Below are positions 27,666-37,010 of a DNA stretch of 64,000 bases, one piece after another. The stretch's first letter is position 1; each line of letters opens with the position of its first letter. The DNA lies in the NCBI RefSeq assembly GCF_003290445.1, contig NZ_CP021781.1, forward strand, positions 1 to 64,000, read 5' to 3'. Below the pieces are notes generated by a model. It was not told the origin of the DNA. It ran no database searches and saw nothing but the letters and a program-made list of their open reading frames with translations. Position numbers and translations under genes: made by a program. This DNA is from Francisella adeliensis. GTDB taxonomy: Bacteria; Pseudomonadota; Gammaproteobacteria; Francisellales; Francisellaceae.

Positions 27666-28556
27666 GTGATAGATAAGATTTGGAAAAATGGAAAAATAGT
27701 TTCATATGAAGATGCTAAAGTAGGTATTAATACCCATTCTTTGCATTATGGTTCTTCTGTGTTTGAGGGTATTAGAGCCTATAGTACTCCTAACGGAGTT
27801 GGAGTACTTAAATTAAAAGAACATATGCAAAGGTTTATGTATTCAATGAATGCTTTAGGCATGCCGGTAAAGTTTTCTCTCGAAGAGTTGTGCCAAGCTG
27901 TTTTAGACATAGTGAAAATAAGTGGTAATCAAGCCTGTTATATAAGACCACTAGCTTATTATGCTGAGGGTCCGGTATCTGTTTTACCAAAAGAAGATCA
28001 TCCGGTTGATATTGCTATTTATTGTTTGCCTATGGGCAAATATATGGATGCTGATTCTGTAGATATTAAAGTAAGTAAGTATATTCGTATCCACCCAAGA
28101 TCAACAGTTTGTGATGCTAAAATTGGCGGTCATTATGTAAATAGTATTTTAGCTTCACGAGAGACTATAGATACGCACTATCATGAATCATTATTACTTG
28201 ATGTAGATGGCAATGTAGCTGAAGGTGCTGCTATGAATGTCTTTTTTGTGAAAAATAAAGAGATTACTACACCACCTTTAGGCACTATACTAAATGGTAT
28301 AACTAGAAAACTTATAATAACTATAGCTAAAGATTTGGGTTATAAAGTAAATGAGAGTCTTTTCAAAGTTGAGGAATTGATTAATGCTGATGAAGTTTTC
28401 TTTTGTGGGACTGCTGCAGAAGTAACTCCTGTGGCTACAATTGATGATAACAGTATTAAAGCACAGAATAATCTTGGAATAACGCAGGAGATAAAGGAAG
28501 TGTTCGAAAAAATAAAGCAAGGTGAAGCTTATAAAGATGCTTTAACGTATACATAG
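27666..28556 (+). CDS. ilvE: Branched-chain amino acid aminotransferase
   Basis: Fold-type IV PLP enzyme that makes the last step of valine, leucine and isoleucine synthesis by transferring the amino group from glutamate. The 296 residues include HYGSSVFEGIRAY near the N-terminus, the PLP lysine in CDAKIGGHYVNSILA, and the family signature EGAAMNVFFVKN...LNGITRKLIITIAKDLG. The start is a GTG at 27666 behind AAGG. It is third in the cluster. A 241-base gap follows before ilvB, so ilvB-ilvH may have an additional promoter. Confidence 0.95.
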   Translation: MIDKIWKNGKIVSYEDAKVGINTHSLHYGSSVFEGIRAYSTPNGVGVLKLKEHMQRFMYSMNALGMPVKFSLEELCQAVLDIVKISGNQACYIRPLAYYAEGPVSVLPKEDHPVDIAIYCLPMGKYMDADSVDIKVSKYIRIHPRSTVCDAKIGGHYVNSILASRETIDTHYHESLLLDVDGNVAEGAAMNVFFVKNKEITTPPLGTILNGITRKLIITIAKDLGYKVNESLFKVEELINADEVFFCGTAAEVTPVATIDDNSIKAQNNLGITQEIKEVFEKIKQGEAYKDALTYT

Positions 28557-28797
28557 TGTCTGATCACATATAAAAGCTTAAACTCTTTTGAGATAAGTGC
28601 GGTAATTTGTATTAGAGATAGGTATAACTATTATCGAAATTATTCTCAATAATCGCTTCAATTAGCTCTTTAAAAAAGTTTCATAAATCTGCTTTAAAAA
28701 ATATAAGTTCAAGTTTTACTTTGATACACTCACTTATTATGATTTAATATAAGATTCGAGAAGTAAAGTGATTTAGTAGGGGGGACATACTATAAGC

Positions 28798-30495
28798 ATG
28801 AAAATAACAGGCTCTCAAGCTATTGTAAAAGCTCTTAAAACTGAAGGTGTTGATTGCATTTTTGGTTATCCAGGTGGTGCGATTATGCCCACATACGACG
28901 CCTTACATGAAGAGCGTCATAATCTTCATCATATTTTAGTTAGACATGAACAAGCAGCTATTCATGGAGCTGTTGGCTATGCGCGTGCCACACAAAAGGT
29001 CGGTGTTGCAATAGCAACTTCTGGTCCTGGAGCGACAAACCTTTTAACAGGGATTGCAGATGCACAAATTGATTCTATCCCAGTTGTATGTATAACAGGA
29101 CAAGTATTTTCATCTCTTTTAGGGACAGATGCTTTTCAAGAGGCTGATATAATTGGTATGTCTGTTGCTGCGACGAAGTGGAACTATCAAATAACAGATC
29201 CAAATGAAATACCTGAGGTTTTTAAAAAGGCCTTTGAAATAGCTAAGAGTGGAAGACCGGGTCCAGTTTTAATTGATATTACTAAAGATGCTCAAACAGC
29301 TCTTATGGAGTATAAGCAAGCTCAAGGAAATATTAATGGTAAGTGGCTACACAAACCTATGATTGATATGGATGAGATTCTTAGAGCTTCAGAGCTTATA
29401 AATAACGCAAAAAGACCAATTGTTCTTGCAGGGCATGGAGTTATGCTTTCTGGCGCTGAAGATTCATTACTGAAACTTGCTGAAAAAGCTAATCTTCCAG
29501 TTGTGTGTACTTTACTAGGCTTATCTTCTTTTCCTTATAAGCATGACTTATATAAAGGTATGTTGGGAATGCACGGAAATTATGCTGCTAATGTACTATG
29601 TAATGAAGCAGACGTAGTTTTAGCTGTTGGTATGAGATTTGATGACAGAGTTACTGGTAAGCTTGATGAGTACCTTAATAATGCTAAAATCATTCATATT
29701 GAAATAGATCCTTCTGAAATTGATAAAAATGTTAAAGCTGATGTGGGTATAAATTCCGATGCAAAAGAAGCAATAGATGCATTAATTCCATATATAGCTG
29801 AGCAAAACCACGAAACATGGCACAAAGAGTTTGCTGATGAACATAGCAAGGAAGTTGCAGCTGTAATTGATGATGAAACAAATCCTATATCTGGTGATAT
29901 TAAGATGGCTGAAGTTATAAGTTTAGTTTCTGAAAAAACTAACGGCGAAGCTACTATTGTATCGGATGTTGGTCAACACCAAATGATAGCTGCACGTTAT
30001 TATAAGTTTATGTCAAAGAATGCACATATTAGCTCAGGTGGACTTGGCACGATGGGTTTTGCTTTGCCTGCAGCAATCGGAGCTAAAGTTGGAGTTGGAA
30101 ATAAGAAAGAAGTTATTGCTGTAATTGGTGATGGTGGCTTTCAAATGAATTTACAAGAATTAGCTGTTTTAAGACAAGAAAACTTGAATTTAAAGATCAT
30201 CATACTAAATAATAGTTTCTTGGGTATGGTGCGTCAATGGCAACAACTTTTCTTCGAAAGCAGGTATTCTCACACAGAAATTTCATCGCCTGATTTTATA
30301 AAACTTGCCGAAGCTTATGATATTAATGCCCAGCAAGTTAGTAAAAGAGAAAATTTAGGCAAGGCAATTGATGAACTTCTTGCTGCGAAAAACTCATATT
30401 TACTTGAGGTAAAAGTTGAGCAGCAAGAGAATGTATTTCCGATGGTGCCGGCAGGTGAATCAATCAGTAATACTAAACTTGGAATAGAGGAGTAA
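28798..30495 (+). CDS. ilvB: Acetolactate synthase, large (catalytic) subunit
   Basis: ThDP-dependent enzyme that condenses pyruvate with pyruvate or 2-oxobutyrate at the start of valine/leucine and isoleucine synthesis. The 565-residue protein has the N-terminal ThDP domain (DCIFGYPGGAIMPTYDAL, RHEQAAIHGAVGYAR with the catalytic glutamate), a central FAD domain (VVLAVGMRFDDRVTGKL) and the C-terminal ThDP motif GDGGFQMNLQELAVL...NNSFLGMVRQWQ. The ribosome region AGGGGGGA lies about 13 bases before the ATG. The small subunit gene follows after 4 bases. The symbol ilvI would also be defensible. Confidence 0.96.
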   Translation: MKITGSQAIVKALKTEGVDCIFGYPGGAIMPTYDALHEERHNLHHILVRHEQAAIHGAVGYARATQKVGVAIATSGPGATNLLTGIADAQIDSIPVVCITGQVFSSLLGTDAFQEADIIGMSVAATKWNYQITDPNEIPEVFKKAFEIAKSGRPGPVLIDITKDAQTALMEYKQAQGNINGKWLHKPMIDMDEILRASELINNAKRPIVLAGHGVMLSGAEDSLLKLAEKANLPVVCTLLGLSSFPYKHDLYKGMLGMHGNYAANVLCNEADVVLAVGMRFDDRVTGKLDEYLNNAKIIHIEIDPSEIDKNVKADVGINSDAKEAIDALIPYIAEQNHETWHKEFADEHSKEVAAVIDDETNPISGDIKMAEVISLVSEKTNGEATIVSDVGQHQMIAARYYKFMSKNAHISSGGLGTMGFALPAAIGAKVGVGNKKEVIAVIGDGGFQMNLQELAVLRQENLNLKIIILNNSFLGMVRQWQQLFFESRYSHTEISSPDFIKLAEAYDINAQQVSKRENLGKAIDELLAAKNSYLLEVKVEQQENVFPMVPAGESISNTKLGIEE

Positions 30496-30499
30496 AACT

Positions 30500-30814
30500 A
30501 TGCAAGAAAATATATATTTCATAACTATTAATACCGAGAATACACTATGTGTTCTACAAAGAATTGCATCAGTTTTATCTCGTAATCGTATTAATATAGA
30601 ACAATTAACTGTTTTTGAGACAGCTAATAAAGGTATTTCACACTTTAACCTTGTTGTGCATGGTACACAAGAAAAGATTGAGAAAATAGTTAAAAAATTA
30701 GCAAATGTGATAGAGGTTATTGATATCAATATCACTAGCACTATCCCAATGACAGGAACTGTAAACAGTAAAACTGCTCATGCGGTAAAAACTAGCTTAA
30801 AAAAAGCGGCATAA
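30500..30814 (+). CDS. ilvH: Acetolactate synthase, small (regulatory) subunit
   Basis: A 104-residue ACT-domain protein (YFITINTENTLCVLQRIASVLSRNRINIEQLTVF) that activates the large subunit and makes it sensitive to valine. It is closer in length to E. coli IlvN (96) than to IlvH (163), and lacks most of the usual C-terminal domain. It begins 4 bases after ilvB, so the subunits are translationally coupled. No ketol-acid reductoisomerase gene (ilvC) follows; the next 225 bases hold no recognisable gene. The symbol follows common use for the partner of this type of large subunit. Confidence 0.9.
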   Translation: MQENIYFITINTENTLCVLQRIASVLSRNRINIEQLTVFETANKGISHFNLVVHGTQEKIEKIVKKLANVIEVIDINITSTIPMTGTVNSKTAHAVKTSLKKAA

Positions 30815-30994
30815 ACGCGAGACAAGTAGAAACCGAATGGGAGAGATGAAATTTGGCAAGTAGATAAAGTCGCATGATCTCTTCGTCCAGATAGGCTTAA
30901 TAGCTAATCTTAACCATATTAATTGAACAATTAAGTTCAAAATTTTCTAAAAAAATCCCCCTAAAATTAAAAAATAACTATATTTATTTATCAC

Positions 30995-31016
30995 TTTATA
31001 CTATAAATAGTATAAA
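30995..31016. promoter_or_regulatory. Perfect 9-bp inverted repeat upstream of the MHS/pxp operon
   Basis: TTTATACTA-TAAA-TAGTATAAA is a perfect 9-bp inverted repeat with a 4-base centre, ending 23 bases before the MHS transporter start. Size, symmetry and position suit a repressor operator for the 5-oxoproline operon, and the TATACT within it could be part of the -10 box. No regulator gene lies beside it. Confidence 0.5.
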
Positions 31017-31039
31017 CAGTATTTGATAAATGAGTTCTT

Positions 31040-32263
31040 ATGAAAAAATTTTTAGTTTTACTAGCAAGCTCAGCTGAGTGGTATGAGTTCACAGTTTACT
31101 CGTTTTGTGCGGTATATATTGGAGCTACATTCTTTCCTGAGTTGAGTAGCCCTTTTGCTAGCTTTTTAGCAGCGTTTGGTGCATTTGCAGCAGGATTTTT
31201 AGCACGTCCAATTGGTGGGATAATCTTTGGCTATATAGGAGATAAAAAAAGTAGAACAACTGCTCTAGCTTTAGCCGCATTCTTTATGGGGGTTCCTACC
31301 GTAGGTATGGCACTTTTACCATCTTATGCAACCATTGGTATATTTGCACCACTGATTTTAGTTGCTTTTAGAATACTGCAAGGTATCGCTATAGGTGGTC
31401 AGTATAGTGGTTCAGTTGTGATACTTGTTGAAGGTGAAAATACAATATTTGGTAAAGCTAGGGCTGGCGTAAGTGTTGTTACCAGTGCATTTGGTGGTAT
31501 ATTGCTTGCGATCGTTAGTTTTCAGCTTATAAGGTATTTTATACCTGATGAATCAATGGCTAGTGGTGGATGGAGAATACTTTTTGCAATAGCTATCATT
31601 CTTGTAATATTGTCTTTCTTTATCAAGCATGGTAAAGATGAAGAAGAAAAGCCAGTGACAAGTGATATAAAGCTTAGATCTATGGTTTTGAAAAACTATA
31701 AGAGCATTGTATATATGTTATTGTTATGTTTCCCTGGAGCAGTTGTAGCATATTTTCAAATTACAATTTTACCAAATATTATCAAGCAGGTTTTAGGTCA
31801 TACAGATGTAAATGTGGCAATTTTGACAACTATAAGCATAATTGTATTTATCATAACTTGTAATCTAGCTGCTAGATTAACAAAATACTTCAGCATTAAA
31901 AGCATCACAGCATTTGGCTTGATGTTAATGTTAGTTCTATCATTACCGATGTATCAACTATATAAAATGAATAGTGAATTGTTGATATTGTTCTTCATAG
32001 TTATGGGAGCTATTTTTGGTATATTCTACGGTAATATCATGGTTCTTTTCACAGAATGCTTACCAAAAGAGATTCGCTATACAGCATTTGCTTTAGCTTA
32101 TAATATTGGTTTCGGAATATTTGGTGGATTATTGCCGTTTGTGTGTTTCTATCTGGCAAATGAGTTTTCTGACTATTTTGCAGTAGGTGTAATATCTGTA
32201 AGTGCTTTAGTTGGATTATTCGCCTTATACTTCCTTGACCCTCAAAAAAATAAAACTTTATAA
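31040..32263 (+). CDS. MFS transporter of the metabolite:H+ symporter type
   Basis: A 407-residue inner-membrane protein with about 12 hydrophobic helices. The N-terminus SSAEWYEFTVYSFCAVYIG, then FLARPIGGIIFGYIGDKKSR and RILQGIAIGGQYSGSVVILVE, are typical of MHS-family (ProP-like) proton symporters. The same broad class contains the Francisella phagosomal transporters. Because pxpBAC follow 54 bases later, uptake of 5-oxoproline (pyroglutamate) or a related glutamate derivative is the best inference. A perfect inverted repeat just upstream may regulate it. The ribosome site is weak. Confidence 0.85.
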   Translation: MKKFLVLLASSAEWYEFTVYSFCAVYIGATFFPELSSPFASFLAAFGAFAAGFLARPIGGIIFGYIGDKKSRTTALALAAFFMGVPTVGMALLPSYATIGIFAPLILVAFRILQGIAIGGQYSGSVVILVEGENTIFGKARAGVSVVTSAFGGILLAIVSFQLIRYFIPDESMASGGWRILFAIAIILVILSFFIKHGKDEEEKPVTSDIKLRSMVLKNYKSIVYMLLLCFPGAVVAYFQITILPNIIKQVLGHTDVNVAILTTISIIVFIITCNLAARLTKYFSIKSITAFGLMLMLVLSLPMYQLYKMNSELLILFFIVMGAIFGIFYGNIMVLFTECLPKEIRYTAFALAYNIGFGIFGGLLPFVCFYLANEFSDYFAVGVISVSALVGLFALYFLDPQKNKTL

Positions 32264-32317
32264 TCTAGCATATACAGGTTATTATTTCTTTAAGTTTTTA
32301 TAAGTGAGAGCTATAAA

Positions 32318-32935
32318 ATGAAGACTTACTTTTTAAGTGAACGATGCTTTATTTACACTATTAGTGATAAGCTTGATTTTGAGGATAATTCCAAGATAAT
32401 TAAAATATACAGACAATTTCTAGCTGATAAGAGTTTTTGTCGTCAATATAATATCTTAGATATTGTACCAACATATAATAGTATTGCATTTCATACAGAC
32501 TTCTTAGACCTATCTATATTTGAAAAAGCTATAATTAATAAAATTTCACAAGTTGATTATAGTGCTGGAAGTGTATCTACAACACATGATATCTTGGTGG
32601 ATTATGACGGTGAAGACTTGGAATCAGTAGCACAGACTTTAAATCTGAGTGTAAATGAGGTTATTGTACGCCATACAAAACCAGTATATACCATAGCAAT
32701 GCTTGGGTTTAAACCATATTTACCGTACCTTCTTGGACTAGATGAAAGTATTGGTGTACAACGCTTAGCAACACCTCGTAATAGAATAGCAAAAGGTTCT
32801 GTAGGAATTGGTGGTTTACAGACTACAATTTTTCCAGAACAAACCCCTAGCGGTTGGAATATTTTAGGTAATACAGGTTTTGATGACTTTACTAGCTTTA
32901 ATGCTGGAGATAAAATTAGATTTAGGAGAAAGTGA
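32318..32935 (+). CDS. pxpB: 5-oxoprolinase subunit PxpB (KipI-like)
   Basis: A 205-residue protein of the PxpB/KipI family, one of three subunits of the prokaryotic ATP-dependent 5-oxoprolinase that opens pyroglutamate to glutamate. The typical C-terminal half is clear: GFKPYLPYLLGLDE, LATPRNRIAKGSVGIGGLQTTIFPEQTPSGWNILG, matching the KipI/cyclophilin-like fold. It is encoded directly before pxpA, with the stop and start overlapping as TGATG. The adjacent KipA homologue completes the complex. A KipI-like sporulation role is irrelevant here. Confidence 0.93.
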   Translation: MKTYFLSERCFIYTISDKLDFEDNSKIIKIYRQFLADKSFCRQYNILDIVPTYNSIAFHTDFLDLSIFEKAIINKISQVDYSAGSVSTTHDILVDYDGEDLESVAQTLNLSVNEVIVRHTKPVYTIAMLGFKPYLPYLLGLDESIGVQRLATPRNRIAKGSVGIGGLQTTIFPEQTPSGWNILGNTGFDDFTSFNAGDKIRFRRK

Positions 32936-33630
32936 TGCTTTTAGTAAATTGTGATCTTGGTGAAAGAGGGGTTGCACATCCTATAGATGATCAGCTTATA
33001 AAATATATAGATATCGCTAATATAGCTTGTGGCGGTCATGCTGGTGATCAACAAAGTGTAGATTATTATGTGGAGTTATGTAAGTTAAATAGTGTCAAAG
33101 TTACAGCACATATATCATATCCTGATAAAGAAAATTTTGGTAGAAAGGTTATTAGCATAGATGATGATAAACTTTTAAAATCATTTGATGAGCAGTTTGC
33201 TTTATTTACAGGTATAAAAGCAATTAAACCACATGGAGCCTTAAATAATGAACTTAATAAAAATTCTAAATTATCAGAACTTTTTGTTGCTTGGTGTGTG
33301 AAAAACAATGTAGAAGAACTCCTAGCTAGCCCCTTTGGTATTGTGGCTAAATATGCAAGGTCAAAAGGAATAAAAATAGTAAAAGAAAGTTTTGTTGAAA
33401 GAGGCTATATGCTTGATGAAAATTCTAATCCGGTATTAATTCCTCGTGGTATGGCAAATGATGAAATTGAGACTGTGTCAGAATCTGTTGAACAATACAA
33501 TCAGTTAAAAAATGGATATATAAACATAGATGGGAAAAAAAAAGAATTTGACTCTGAAACCGTTTGCATACATTCAGATAGTGCGATTGCTTTAGAGTTA
33601 GCTCAAGCTTTAGATTCTTATAGAGGGTAA
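32935..33630 (+). CDS. pxpA: 5-oxoprolinase subunit PxpA (LamB/YcsF family)
   Basis: A 231-residue LamB/YcsF protein, catalytic subunit of 5-oxoprolinase. The N-terminal signature is LLVNCDLGE followed by IDIANIACGGHAGD, with typical downstream motifs HISYPDKENFGRK, IKPHGALNNEL and CIHSDS. It is a little shorter than the usual 245-255 residues. Start ATG 32935 is chosen because TTTAGGAG at 32921-32928 is correctly placed; a GTG at 32932 is possible. It overlaps the end of pxpB and is followed after 2 bases by pxpC. Confidence 0.93.
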   Translation: MLLVNCDLGERGVAHPIDDQLIKYIDIANIACGGHAGDQQSVDYYVELCKLNSVKVTAHISYPDKENFGRKVISIDDDKLLKSFDEQFALFTGIKAIKPHGALNNELNKNSKLSELFVAWCVKNNVEELLASPFGIVAKYARSKGIKIVKESFVERGYMLDENSNPVLIPRGMANDEIETVSESVEQYNQLKNGYINIDGKKKEFDSETVCIHSDSAIALELAQALDSYRG

Positions 33631-33632
33631 TT

Positions 33633-34469
33633 ATGTTAGAAAAATTGTTTTCAGTGTCAGGTGGGTTACATTTTGATGTTGCTGAGCGAGATTTTGGAAA
33701 GCAAGATAAGGGAATATCTCCAAATGGAGCACAAGATCAGTTAAGTTTTAATATTGCTTTTGATATTTTTGATAGCCCTGAGAGTTTTCAAGCTATTGAA
33801 ATGATTTACCCAACTAAAATAGTCGCTAATAAACCAATGCTTTTTATAATATGTGGAGCAGGGTATCAACAAATACTTATAGATGAGAATAAACCTATAT
33901 TAAAGGATAAAGTTTATAGTTTAAATGAAGGACAAACTATATCATTTGGTGGACAGAAAAGTGGTTTTAGAACAATTATATTTGCTGTGGAAAGTAATGC
34001 TACAACAAGTAAATATATTGCTAAAAAAAGATCTTCATTGATCACAAGTTTTATAACTGACTTATATTCAGAGAGAAAAATTAGAGTTGTTAAAGGTCCA
34101 GAGTATTATGTCTTCAATGATGAGAGTCTTTTTGATCAAAGTTGGAAAATATCTCAAAACTCAAGTCAGATGGGTTTAGTACTTGAAGGAGATAAGCTAG
34201 ATGTTAAAAAGATTGAAATGATATCTCAGCCAGTAACTGATGGCACGGTACAGCTTTCTCCAAACGGACCTATAGTACTTATGAGACATCGCCAGACTAT
34301 TGGCGGTTATCCAAGGGTTTTAAATGTAATAGAGACTGATATGAATAAGTTGGCTCAGCTTGCTATGGGTGAGAGTTTTAGGTTTAAGCTTATTGATTTT
34401 AATGAAGCTATAGAAATAAATAATAAATACCGAAAATTATTTAGTTCAATAGATTTTTTGGAGCAGTAA
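33633..34469 (+). CDS. pxpC: 5-oxoprolinase subunit PxpC (KipA-like)
   Basis: A 278-residue biotin-dependent carboxyltransferase-like protein of the KipA/PxpC family. The N-terminus (DFGKQDKGISPNGAQDQLSFNIAFD) corresponds to the family form GRxGYrrxGVSxSGAmD, though the GYR element is altered. Later motifs are VVKGPEYYVF, SSQMGLVLEG and QLSPNGPIVLMRHRQTIGGYPRV. At 278 residues it is shorter than the usual 310-320. It is last in the MHS-pxpBAC operon. The divergence from the textbook N-terminal motif is worth noting but the genomic context makes the assignment safe. Confidence 0.9.
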   Translation: MLEKLFSVSGGLHFDVAERDFGKQDKGISPNGAQDQLSFNIAFDIFDSPESFQAIEMIYPTKIVANKPMLFIICGAGYQQILIDENKPILKDKVYSLNEGQTISFGGQKSGFRTIIFAVESNATTSKYIAKKRSSLITSFITDLYSERKIRVVKGPEYYVFNDESLFDQSWKISQNSSQMGLVLEGDKLDVKKIEMISQPVTDGTVQLSPNGPIVLMRHRQTIGGYPRVLNVIETDMNKLAQLAMGESFRFKLIDFNEAIEINNKYRKLFSSIDFLEQ

Positions 34470-34601
34470 TGATATACCTTTTTCTGATGAAAACAATACT
34501 TTTTTATAGATGATTTTTTTTGTCAAATTTAGGTTGTTTTTAATTATTTTACTTGTTATAAACTCTAGTGAAAAAGAAAACTTAATTTGGAGATATCCTA
34601 A

Positions 34602-35258
34602 ATGTTGCGAAAGTTAGTCAAGTCTTTGATTCCTAGTAATGAAAAAATATTTTTTGAACTGATGATTGAAGCTACAGAAAGTGTAGAAGATTCAGCAAGA
34701 ATATTGGATCAGTTATTAAAAGAAACAGATACATTAACCTCAGCAGAGCTTATAGAAGAGCTAAGGCTAACTAGAGCTGTTACTGTAGAGGCAGCTAATA
34801 AAATGGACCATGAGTTAGCTAGATATTTCGTAACTCCTATAGATAGAGTAGAGCTGCACAATATCATCACTCTTCTATTAAAACTTAATAAGAGAATAGT
34901 GAAAATTCACAGATATATACAGATTTTGCTAGAAGAAGAGCGTGGTGATGTAAATAAGTATTTATCAAACTGTGTTGAGACTCTTAGAAAAATGACTAAA
35001 GTTCTAGATGATATGATGAAAGCATTTTGTGCAGGTAAATATAAGGAACTTAAAACATTAAATATGAAGTTAACAGCTCTTGATGAGAATGTTCTAGAAG
35101 ATTTAGGGCATGCTTTGAAGAAGTTTTCATACTTTGAAGATGGCGATGTAATGTTTATTATGAAAGTTAAGGATATTTATAAGGCTATAGAAAGTGCTAT
35201 TTCAACTTGTACTTCAGTAGCTGAGTCAATAATAAGAATACATGTAAAAGAAGTTTAG
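34602..35258 (+). CDS. DUF47/PhoU-like phosphate transport regulator
   Basis: A 218-residue, all-helical soluble protein of the DUF47 family, related to PhoU. Repeated acidic/hydrophobic helices are evident (ATESVEDSARILDQLLKETD, LNKRIVKIHRYIQILLEEE, FIMKVKDIYKAIESAISTCTSVAE). Members sit next to Pit transporters and are thought to control their activity. Here the pit gene follows after 18 bases. GGAG lies about 10 bases before the ATG, and a TATAAA-type -10 box about 45 bases upstream. Confidence 0.9.
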   Translation: MLRKLVKSLIPSNEKIFFELMIEATESVEDSARILDQLLKETDTLTSAELIEELRLTRAVTVEAANKMDHELARYFVTPIDRVELHNIITLLLKLNKRIVKIHRYIQILLEEERGDVNKYLSNCVETLRKMTKVLDDMMKAFCAGKYKELKTLNMKLTALDENVLEDLGHALKKFSYFEDGDVMFIMKVKDIYKAIESAISTCTSVAESIIRIHVKEV

Positions 35259-35276
35259 TAAGGGTATTTACTTATT

Positions 35277-36272
35277 ATGGTAACAACGGTTTTAATTGTA
35301 ATAATCTGTGTAGCATTATTTTTCGAGTTCACAAATGGTTTTCATGATGCAGCAAATGTTGTTGCAACACCAATAGCGACAAAAGCTCTTACACCTTATC
35401 AAGCGATAGGTTTAGCAGCTTTTTTTAACTTTTTAGGAGCTTTTTTTGGCACAGCAGTTGCTGCAACTATTAGTAAAGGTCTTGTTGATACTCAGGTTGT
35501 AACGGATATTGTACTTATATCTGCTTTACTTGGGGCTATTAGTTGGAACTTCTTTACTTGGAGTTTTGGTATTCCCTCAAGTTCATCTCATGCGTTAATA
35601 GGCTCATTGGTAGGAGCTGTGATTATTGGATCTAGTTATCAAGATGTAAACTATGTAACAGTCGTTGATAAAGTGCTTATACCAATGGTGAGTTCGCCTG
35701 TTATGGCATTTTTCTTAGCTTTGGTTATTTGTATTATTCTTATAAATATATTTGTTAGAGTAAACAATATCCGGCCAACAAACAGATATATTAGAGAGTT
35801 TCAAATAGTTTCAACAAGCCTACTATCTTTCTCGCACGGCTCAAATGATGCTCAAAAAACCATGTCGATAATTACTTTGGCTCTTTTAAGTGCTGGATTA
35901 GTACAGACTACAGATGTTCCGGATTGGGTTATACTATTGTGTGGTACAGCAATGGGCCTTGGTACATTGTCAGGTGGTAAAAAAATAATTAAAACTTTAA
36001 GCTCTAAACTATCAAAGTTAGAGCCAGTAAATGCAGTATCTGCTGAGCTAAGTTCGGGTATATTAGTGATGGGTGCTTCTCATATTGGCCTACCTGTAAG
36101 TACAACACAGGTTGCTTCAGGATCGATTATGGGTGCAGGTTTTGCTGATTCAGGTGTGAATTGGAAGGTAGTGCGTAAAATGGCAACAGCATGGTTTTTG
36201 ACAATACCAGCGTGTATGGCTGTTACATCTATTATTTATATAGCATTATATTCAGCATTTGGTGCTTTTTAA
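35277..36272 (+). CDS. pitA: Low-affinity inorganic phosphate transporter (Pit family)
   Basis: A 331-residue inner-membrane protein of the PiT family that imports metal-phosphate with protons. The two diagnostic repeats are FTNGFHDAANVVATPIATKAL (near 18-38) and SFSHGSNDAQKTMSIITLAL (near 182-201), plus SFGIPSSSSHALIGSLVGA and HIGLPVSTTQVASGSIMGAG. About ten hydrophobic helices are seen. It is short compared with E. coli PitA (499), as in many DUF47-linked Pit proteins. It is co-transcribed with the upstream DUF47 gene. Confidence 0.93.
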   Translation: MVTTVLIVIICVALFFEFTNGFHDAANVVATPIATKALTPYQAIGLAAFFNFLGAFFGTAVAATISKGLVDTQVVTDIVLISALLGAISWNFFTWSFGIPSSSSHALIGSLVGAVIIGSSYQDVNYVTVVDKVLIPMVSSPVMAFFLALVICIILINIFVRVNNIRPTNRYIREFQIVSTSLLSFSHGSNDAQKTMSIITLALLSAGLVQTTDVPDWVILLCGTAMGLGTLSGGKKIIKTLSSKLSKLEPVNAVSAELSSGILVMGASHIGLPVSTTQVASGSIMGAGFADSGVNWKVVRKMATAWFLTIPACMAVTSIIYIALYSAFGAF

Positions 36273-36347
36273 CGAAAGTAGCTATAAAAAAGTTCATTTC
36301 TAATTTTATCAATATATAATAAACTTTTTTTATCCTAATAGGTTTCT

Positions 36348-36854
36348 ATGAAAAGACTAATGATCTTAATTCACTGGCTTACAGCTATACTTATAGTCTG
36401 TGCTTTCATTTCTATTGAGTTTAGAAGCTCTTTTGGCAAGCATAATCTTTTTCATGATGTTATGAAATCATCACATTTATATATAGGTTTTATAGTATTG
36501 TTTTTAACTATCGTTAGGCTTTTTCTCCGTCAAATTTACGGAGGAATGAGTTATAGCCGACATAAAAAGAGTAAGATAAAAAAGCTCATCTCTCAATTAA
36601 TACATCTATTTTTGTATGCTTGGCTTATTTTTATGCCGATATTAGGTTGGTGTATTATAAGTGCAAAAGGAACTTATATTATACCTTTTGGGTTACCAAG
36701 TATTTTAGATATAATGCCTCATGCAAATGTAGTTGCTATTAAAGATGTACATAACACTTTAGCGTATTTTGGACTATGGGTTATTGCGATCCATGCTTTT
36801 GCTGCTCTATTTGATTATTATGTATTAAGAAGAGATATTATTGAAAAACGCTAG
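36348..36854 (+). CDS. Cytochrome b561 family protein
   Basis: A 168-residue protein with four membrane helices of the bacterial cytochrome b561/YceJ type. Candidate haem ligands are His9 in MILIHWLTA, a histidine in the second helix (SSHLYIGF), and histidines in VHNTLAYFGLWVIAIHAFAALFDYY. Such proteins oxidise ubiquinol or handle superoxide at the inner membrane. It appears to be a single gene; a 7-bp inverted repeat (TTGAAAA/TTTTCAA) spans its stop codon. A second, longer b561 gene lies at 42081. Confidence 0.85.
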   Translation: MKRLMILIHWLTAILIVCAFISIEFRSSFGKHNLFHDVMKSSHLYIGFIVLFLTIVRLFLRQIYGGMSYSRHKKSKIKKLISQLIHLFLYAWLIFMPILGWCIISAKGTYIIPFGLPSILDIMPHANVVAIKDVHNTLAYFGLWVIAIHAFAALFDYYVLRRDIIEKR

Positions 36855-37010
36855 CTTTTCAAGAGGAATACGAAAACATCATAGCTTATCTGACCCTTAT
36901 TTCATAATTTACGATCATACCACATAGCAAATCTCTTATTAGATCACGGCTCTTTTTATAGTTAGTTCTTTGTTACAATATCAGTTATAAGGTTAAAAGC
37001 TGGAGATGAT

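Noticed and set aside
30815-30940. Possible ilvC remnant after ilvH
   Set aside because: Translation in all three forward frames gave only short fragments (such as QVETEWER) that I could not match to ketol-acid reductoisomerase.
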